From IMG/VR virus record IMGVR_UViG_3300027971_000184, positions 1-27,360 of that record: a stretch of 27,360 nucleotides of DNA; one strand, 5' to 3'. Source of the DNA: a virus. The position numbers and the translations under genes were made by a program. Numbering within the stretch: the first letter of the stretch is position 1; every line of letters begins with the position of its first letter. Below are positions 23,398 through 27,360 of the stretch, in pieces. The notes under the pieces were generated by a model. It saw only the letters and a program-made list of their open reading frames with translations, did not search any database and was not told where the DNA came from.

Positions 23398-23430
23398 ATC
23401 TCCTTTTATAAATAGAATGAAAAAGGAGAT
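23398..23430 (+). promoter_or_regulatory. Perfect 10-bp hairpin enclosing the late promoter and sequestering the gp13 ribosome binding site
   Basis: ATCTCCTTTT (23398-23407) and AAAAGGAGAT (23421-23430) are exact inverted repeats around a 13-base loop. The right arm holds the AAGGAG ribosome binding site of gp13, whose ATG is at 23434. The loop holds most of the late promoter core. RNA reading through from upstream can fold and hide the ribosome binding site. RNA begun at the late promoter starts near the right arm and lacks the left arm, so the site is free. T4 genes such as e (lysozyme) and the I-TevI gene are known to be controlled this way. Confidence 0.8.
23407..23414 (+). promoter_or_regulatory. 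T4-type late promoter TATAAATA before gp13
   Basis: A perfect TATAAATA core that begins on the last base of the left hairpin arm and ends 19 bases before the gp13 ATG. The expected start of transcription falls at about 23420, leaving a leader of roughly 14 bases that contains AAAAGGAGAT. Confidence 0.82.
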
Positions 23431-23433
23431 GAA

Positions 23434-24177
23434 ATGGCAAAACCCGCATCAAGAGAAGAATTCAAAGAATACTGTCTCCGTAAATTAGGCAAACCAGTCA
23501 TTGAGATTAACGTAGATGACACTCAAGTAGAAGATAGAGTTGACGAAGCACTTCTATATTGGCAAGACTATCATTTTGATGGGTCTCAAAAAACTTACAT
23601 TGCACATCAAGTAACTGAACAAGATGTTACAAACAAATATGTTGATATTCCATCTACAATAAATGGCGTCATCAACATATTCAACATTGGCGACAGTTAT
23701 TCAACAAACAATCTGTTTAACATGCGATATCAAATTGCATTGAACGATCTGTACGCATTCAATACCACAAACTATGCACCATACTTTATGGCACTTCAGA
23801 ACGTTGCGCTTGCTGAAGAATTGTTTGTGGGTAGACAATCTCTAAGATATAATCGTCACGGCAATCGTTTATACATCGACATGGCATGGGCAGAAAAAAC
23901 TACAATTGGTGAATACATTATCATTGAAGCATACGAAGGTGTTGATCCTGATGTGTACACAGACGCATGGGCTGATTGGTGGTTACAAGACTATACAACA
24001 GCACTCATTAAAAGACAATGGGGCGATAATCTTAAGAAGTTTGAAGGACTTTCAATGCCAGGAGGCGTAACATTTAACGGGCAAAAGATTTATGATGAAG
24101 CGGTTGATGCAATCACTAAACTAGAACAAGAAATGATTTCTTCATTTAGTTTGCCTGTTACAGATATGTTTGGATAA
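23434..24177 (+). CDS. gp13: Neck protein gp13
   Basis: A 247-aa neck protein (T4 gp13 is 309 aa), which with gp14 forms the collar between the packaged head and the tail. The N-terminal helix has EFKEYCLRKLGKPVIEINVD and DRVDEALLYWQDYHFDGSQK, a strongly conserved opening of the family. The middle has DIPSTINGVINIFNI. The C-terminal half has YIDMAWAEKTTIGEYIIIEA and WADWWLQDYTTALIKRQWGD, then FEGLSMPGGVTFNGQKIYDE. The LPGG.tfnGq.i..EA...i..Le.e pattern is the usual C-terminal hallmark. Ribosome binding is by AAGGAG in the hairpin described above, so expression is probably restricted to late-promoter transcripts. The gp14 start follows two bases after the stop. Confidence 0.88.
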   Translation: MAKPASREEFKEYCLRKLGKPVIEINVDDTQVEDRVDEALLYWQDYHFDGSQKTYIAHQVTEQDVTNKYVDIPSTINGVINIFNIGDSYSTNNLFNMRYQIALNDLYAFNTTNYAPYFMALQNVALAEELFVGRQSLRYNRHGNRLYIDMAWAEKTTIGEYIIIEAYEGVDPDVYTDAWADWWLQDYTTALIKRQWGDNLKKFEGLSMPGGVTFNGQKIYDEAVDAITKLEQEMISSFSLPVTDMFG

Positions 24178-24179
24178 TC

Positions 24180-24992
24180 ATGGCTCGAAATAGATTTTTC
24201 AATCAGTACACTAGAGTTGCGGGAGAGCAATCTGTACTGGAAGACCTTATTATTGAATCCATAAAGATATATGGTGTTCAGGGATATTATCTTCCTAGAA
24301 ATTATCCTGGTCTAGATCAACTCTACATGGAAGATGTAAATTCAAAGTTTGAAGATGCACTTGACATAGAGATGTTCATTAAGAGTTATGATGGATTTCA
24401 AGGACAACAAGATTTTATGTCAAAGTTTGGTTTACAAATTGACGAATCTATCACATTTGTTGTATCACAAAAACGTTTCACTCAAGCACTCAAACCAAAT
24501 CTTATAACAGAGTATGGATATTCATACTTAGATGAAACTGGAAGTATATTACTTACCGAAGAAGGTTATGATTACGATTCTATTATAAGACCAAGAGAGG
24601 GTGATTTAATTTGGATACCAATGCTTGGTTACATGTATGAAATTAAATTTACAGAAAATATTGAAAACTTCTTCCAGTTAGGTAATCTATACACATACGA
24701 AATGCGTTGCGATAGATACGAATATTCTAACGAAGAACTCAATACAGAAATTACTGATATTGATAATATTGAAACTCAATACAGTCTTTCAACAACAAAC
24801 AATGACAAATTATTGGACGAAAACTCTGAGTTGTTCTTGCTTGAAGATGGAACGTTTATCGTCAACGAAGGCAATGTTGTTCTTGCAGTTGAAGCACAAG
24901 CAGACAATGAATTCATCGGACAGAAGATCATTAATGATGATATTCTAGATTTCTCAGAACAAAATCCATTTGCGGATTCAAGGACTTACTAA
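24180..24992 (+). CDS. gp14: Neck protein gp14
   Basis: A 270-aa protein close to T4 gp14 (256 aa), the second neck component, which closes the portal vertex and provides the tail docking site. Diagnostic stretches are RNRFFNQYTRVAGEQSVLED (residues 3-22), ESIKIYGVQGYYLPRNY (27-43) and FIKSYDGFQGQQDFMSKFGL (63-82). FVVSQKRF and IRPREGDLIWIPM follow. The pattern eqsLledLi.EsIkiyG....YlPR......d...gEd..s.f..a..iE.yi.....f.G is the gp14 signature. A 30-residue acidic stretch around residues 178-205 may be a flexible loop. It is tightly packed between gp13 and gp15. Confidence 0.91.
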   Translation: MARNRFFNQYTRVAGEQSVLEDLIIESIKIYGVQGYYLPRNYPGLDQLYMEDVNSKFEDALDIEMFIKSYDGFQGQQDFMSKFGLQIDESITFVVSQKRFTQALKPNLITEYGYSYLDETGSILLTEEGYDYDSIIRPREGDLIWIPMLGYMYEIKFTENIENFFQLGNLYTYEMRCDRYEYSNEELNTEITDIDNIETQYSLSTTNNDKLLDENSELFLLEDGTFIVNEGNVVLAVEAQADNEFIGQKIINDDILDFSEQNPFADSRTY

Positions 24993-24994
24993 CT

Positions 24995-25720
24995 ATGATG
25001 TTCGGTCACGATTTTTATCACGGCACATTAAGACGTTATGTCATAATGTTTGGCAATCTATTTAATGAAATTCAAGTTGAACGATATGACTTGAATGGCA
25101 ATAAAACACAGACATTGAATGTGCCTATTGAGTATGGTCCAAAGCAAAAGTTTGTTACAAGAATTATTGCAGACCCAACATTGAACCGTGAAATTTCAAT
25201 CACGGTGCCTAGACTTGGGTTCGATTTTACGTCAATGTCATATGCGCCAAGTAGAAAATTAAATAGCGCACACAAATACACCCTAGGACAAGATACAGGC
25301 GGCACAGATTTTAACTTTGCATACACGCCAGTACCATATGACTTTAACTTTTCATTGTATGCATTCGTAAAAAATGCAGAAGATGGCACACATATTATGG
25401 AACAAATTGTTCCATTCTTCACACCAGATTGGACTGTAACAATGAAGATGATTCCTGAATTGGGAATCAACATGGATATACCAATTGAGTTAACGAATGT
25501 AACTTCAGATGATACTTATGAAGGAGACTTTGATTCACGTAGAGTTATAACTTGGCAACTAGATTTTATTGTTAAAGGCTATCTATTTGGACCAGTTAAG
25601 AAATCTAAATATATTGATAGGGCAGATATTACTTCTAAGATTGAAAATCTTGATGTGTCTATACAAACATTCACTGGTGACTATAACTTTGACATTACAA
25701 AAACAACAACTGAATCATGA
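24995..25720 (+). CDS. gp15: Tail sheath stabiliser and completion protein gp15
   Basis: A 241-aa protein (T4 gp15 is 272 aa) that forms the hexameric cap at the top of the tail and binds the neck. The start region FGHDFYHGTLRRYVIMFGNL, then LNVPIEYGPKQKFVTRI, PRLGFDFTSMSYAPSRKL and PVPYDFNFSLYAFVKNAEDG are the conserved parts. IVPFFTPDWTVTMKMIPELG and WQLDFIVKGYLFGPVKKSKY follow. The YHgtlRkyv..FG.lFn.I, VPi.YgpkqkfL.R, P....f......Y...RK pattern is characteristic. Two in-frame ATGs (24995 and 24998) are possible starts; the first is taken because it is nearest the gp14 stop. The last codons overlap gp16 (ATGA). Confidence 0.91.
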   Translation: MMFGHDFYHGTLRRYVIMFGNLFNEIQVERYDLNGNKTQTLNVPIEYGPKQKFVTRIIADPTLNREISITVPRLGFDFTSMSYAPSRKLNSAHKYTLGQDTGGTDFNFAYTPVPYDFNFSLYAFVKNAEDGTHIMEQIVPFFTPDWTVTMKMIPELGINMDIPIELTNVTSDDTYEGDFDSRRVITWQLDFIVKGYLFGPVKKSKYIDRADITSKIENLDVSIQTFTGDYNFDITKTTTES

Positions 25721-26157
25721 AAACTCCTATTGACACTAAATTGAATGACATTTTTGACATGCAAACTACTGTCATAGAACAAACATTGCCTACTGTAAAA
25801 GAAATAACTCCAGTTGCTAAACAAACTGATATGTCATCAGATAGACCTAGTGATGAATCAATTGATGCAGATTACGAATATGCAAGAGAGAATTTAAAAT
25901 TGTTCATTGAACAAGGCAAAGTTGCTATGGAGAATATCATATATCTTGCAAAAGAGGGTGAATCTCCAAGAGCATATGAAGTTGTTGGACAGTTGATTAA
26001 AACACTTTCAGATACAAATAAAGATTTGCTAGACTTAGGTAAAAAAGTTAAAGACTTAAAGAGTAAAAAAGACGATACACAACAACCACAACATGTGACA
26101 AACGCATTGTTTGTCGGAAGCACAGCAGAATTGCAAAAATTGATTAGCAGAAGATGA
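25717..26157 (+). CDS. gp16: Small terminase subunit gp16
   Basis: A 146-aa protein (T4 gp16 is 164 aa). It recognises the concatemeric phage DNA and regulates the large terminase. The first 45 residues are variable and polar. Residues 48-115 form the long antiparallel helical hairpin (DADYEYARENLKLFIEQGKV, then AKEGESPRAYEVVGQLIKTL and NKDLLDLGKKVKDLKSK) that builds the oligomeric ring. The DyeyaRenl..li..G..ai......a.es.hPRayEVv..li k.....nkdLl.l.kk...L pattern matches the T4-like family. The C-terminal NALFVGSTAELQKLI is the segment thought to touch the large subunit. It overlaps both neighbours by ATGA. Confidence 0.9.
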   Translation: MKTPIDTKLNDIFDMQTTVIEQTLPTVKEITPVAKQTDMSSDRPSDESIDADYEYARENLKLFIEQGKVAMENIIYLAKEGESPRAYEVVGQLIKTLSDTNKDLLDLGKKVKDLKSKKDDTQQPQHVTNALFVGSTAELQKLISRR

Positions 26158-27360
26158 GTTCAAAATCCTACTTAGGAAATTCAAATTTAAAAGCATCAGG
26201 TGTTCCTCTCAATTTCACGAAAGATGAAATTGAAGAATATTTGAAATGCGCTGATGATCCGATATACTTCATTGAAAGTTATTGTAAGATTGTCACGCTA
26301 GATCACGGGCTTCAGCCATTCAAACTATACGATTGTCAAAAGAACAAAGTAAAAATTATCCATGAGAATCGTAAAGTTATTCTTATGGAAGGGCGTCAGC
26401 AAGGTAAAACAACAACATCGGCCGCATATATTCTTTGGTACACATTGTTTCAAGGAAGCAAGACTGTAGCGATTCTAGCAAACAAAGCAACAGCCGCTAG
26501 AGAAGTTTTGTATCGTTATCAAATCATGTACGAGAATCTTCCTACATGGCTTCAGCAAGGTGTCACGACATGGAACAAAGGTGACATTGCTTTAGAGAAT
26601 GGTTCAATCGTATTCACAGCCGCAACAAGTACATCAGGTATTCGTGGTAAGTCAGTTAACTTATTGTACGTTGACGAAGCCGCTATTATACCAAATAATG
26701 TAGCAGAACAATTCTTTACTTCAGTTTATCCAACAATTTCTGCTGGCGAAACAACAAAGATTCTACTAAGTTCTACACCACTAGGATATAACCACTTCTG
26801 GAAGTTCTGGAATGATGCTGAGAATGATAGAAACGGATTTGTTAATCTGTTTATTCCGTATTGGGAGATTCCTGGTCGTGACGAAGCATGGGCGACTGAA
26901 CAGCGAAGATTGCTTGGTGAATTAAAGTTCAATCAAGAGGTTTTATGTAACTTCTTGGGGTCTAGTCTCACGCTAATTGCTTCTGACGCTATTGCACAAA
27001 TGTCGGCAGATGCGCCGATTTACAGCAAAGATGGTTTAGACATTTACGAACGTGCTGATAAGACTCATGCTTACTGTATTGTTGCAGATACCGCTAAAGG
27101 CGTTGGTGGCGACTACTCAGCATTTCAGATTATAGACATAACTCAAATGCCCTACAAAATAGTAGGAAAATACAGAAATAATGAAATTAGCCCATTGTTG
27201 TATCCGTCTGTTCTTTACAGAATTGGAACAGAATACAATCAAGCATACGTTCTAATTGAAATCAATTCGTCAGAACAAGTTGCAGACATTCTTTATGGAG
27301 AATATGAATATGAGAATATCATATCAGTTAATAGAACTCCTCAAGGACAGGTTGTAAATG
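26154..27360 (+). CDS. gp17: Large terminase gp17 (partial, C-terminus beyond right edge)
   Basis: The first 402 residues of the DNA packaging motor (T4 gp17 is 610 aa). The ATPase domain shows Walker A as MEGRQQGKTTT (about 78-88, Lys85), Walker B as LLYVDEAAII near residues 171-180 and the coupling motif LSSTPLG. The nuclease domain begins near residue 300 with VADTAKGVGGDYSAFQIID, where Asp312 is the first metal ligand, followed by LIEINSSEQ with Glu369; the third acidic residue should lie past the edge. FIESYCKIVTLDHGLQPFKL near residues 39-58 is the adenine-binding and N-terminal segment typical of T4-like terminases. It starts inside the gp16 stop (ATGA). Four Ala-Ala pairs here all use GCC as first codon. 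Confidence 0.97.
   Translation, partial: MSSKSYLGNSNLKASGVPLNFTKDEIEEYLKCADDPIYFIESYCKIVTLDHGLQPFKLYDCQKNKVKIIHENRKVILMEGRQQGKTTTSAAYILWYTLFQGSKTVAILANKATAAREVLYRYQIMYENLPTWLQQGVTTWNKGDIALENGSIVFTAATSTSGIRGKSVNLLYVDEAAIIPNNVAEQFFTSVYPTISAGETTKILLSSTPLGYNHFWKFWNDAENDRNGFVNLFIPYWEIPGRDEAWATEQRRLLGELKFNQEVLCNFLGSSLTLIASDAIAQMSADAPIYSKDGLDIYERADKTHAYCIVADTAKGVGGDYSAFQIIDITQMPYKIVGKYRNNEISPLLYPSVLYRIGTEYNQAYVLIEINSSEQVADILYGEYEYENIISVNRTPQGQVVN

Overview
The window is a late structural block of a T4-like (Straboviridae/Kyanoviridae-type) contractile-tailed phage. It is visibly AT-rich, densely packed and carries no host genes, tRNAs, CRISPR arrays or insertion sequences. Gene content and order (tail tube, gp4, gp48, gp53, hub, gp5, gp25, gp6, gp8-like, DUF4815-type giant protein, fibres, gp13-gp14-gp15-gp16-gp17) match marine T4-like phages of the cyanophage/pelagiphage kind rather than coliphage T4. 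The low G+C content, the 2-oxoglutarate oxygenase and the glycine-rich adhesin also point to a marine host. A SAR11-type or other marine proteobacterial host is an inference; nothing in the window names the host.

Layout. Positions 1-1346 are on the minus strand: head-completion nuclease gp4, an unnamed conserved 200-aa protein and the start of the gp19-type tail tube, which runs off the left edge. A 30-bp divergent gap leads to the plus strand. From 1377 to 6591 the baseplate hub block encodes tube cap gp48, wedge gp53, a hub protein, a P-loop kinase-like protein with a small partner, and the gp5 spike. A 58-aa histone H1-like gene follows. From 6859 to 19361 come wedge proteins gp25 and gp6, a 919-aa wedge/structural protein, gp8 and a 2047-aa DUF4815 protein. 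From 19358 to 23389 lies an adhesion and accessory module: coiled-coil protein, repeat-bearing fibre-like protein, glycine-rich Cys-containing adhesin, two small conserved proteins and a 2OG-Fe(II) oxygenase. From 23434 to the right edge is the neck and packaging block: gp13, gp14, gp15, gp16 and the N-terminal two thirds of terminase gp17.

Most junctions are ATGA or TAATG overlaps, so translational coupling along long late transcripts is likely. T4-type late promoter elements (TATAAATA) stand before gp8, before the 120-aa protein and before gp13. A CATAAATA variant stands before gp48. No stretch without a gene exceeds about 110 bases, and I see no convincing intrinsic terminator.

Three observations deserve most attention. 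First, a perfect 10-bp inverted repeat before gp13 has the late promoter in its loop and the ribosome binding site in its right arm. This is the architecture T4 uses to block translation from read-through transcripts. Second, by eye AGCT does not occur at all. Third, GCAGC/GCTGC occurs only four times, each inside GGCWGCC, and Ala-Ala codon pairs appear bent to avoid it. The last two look like restriction-site avoidance imprinted on synonymous codon choice. All counts were made by reading and should be recomputed.
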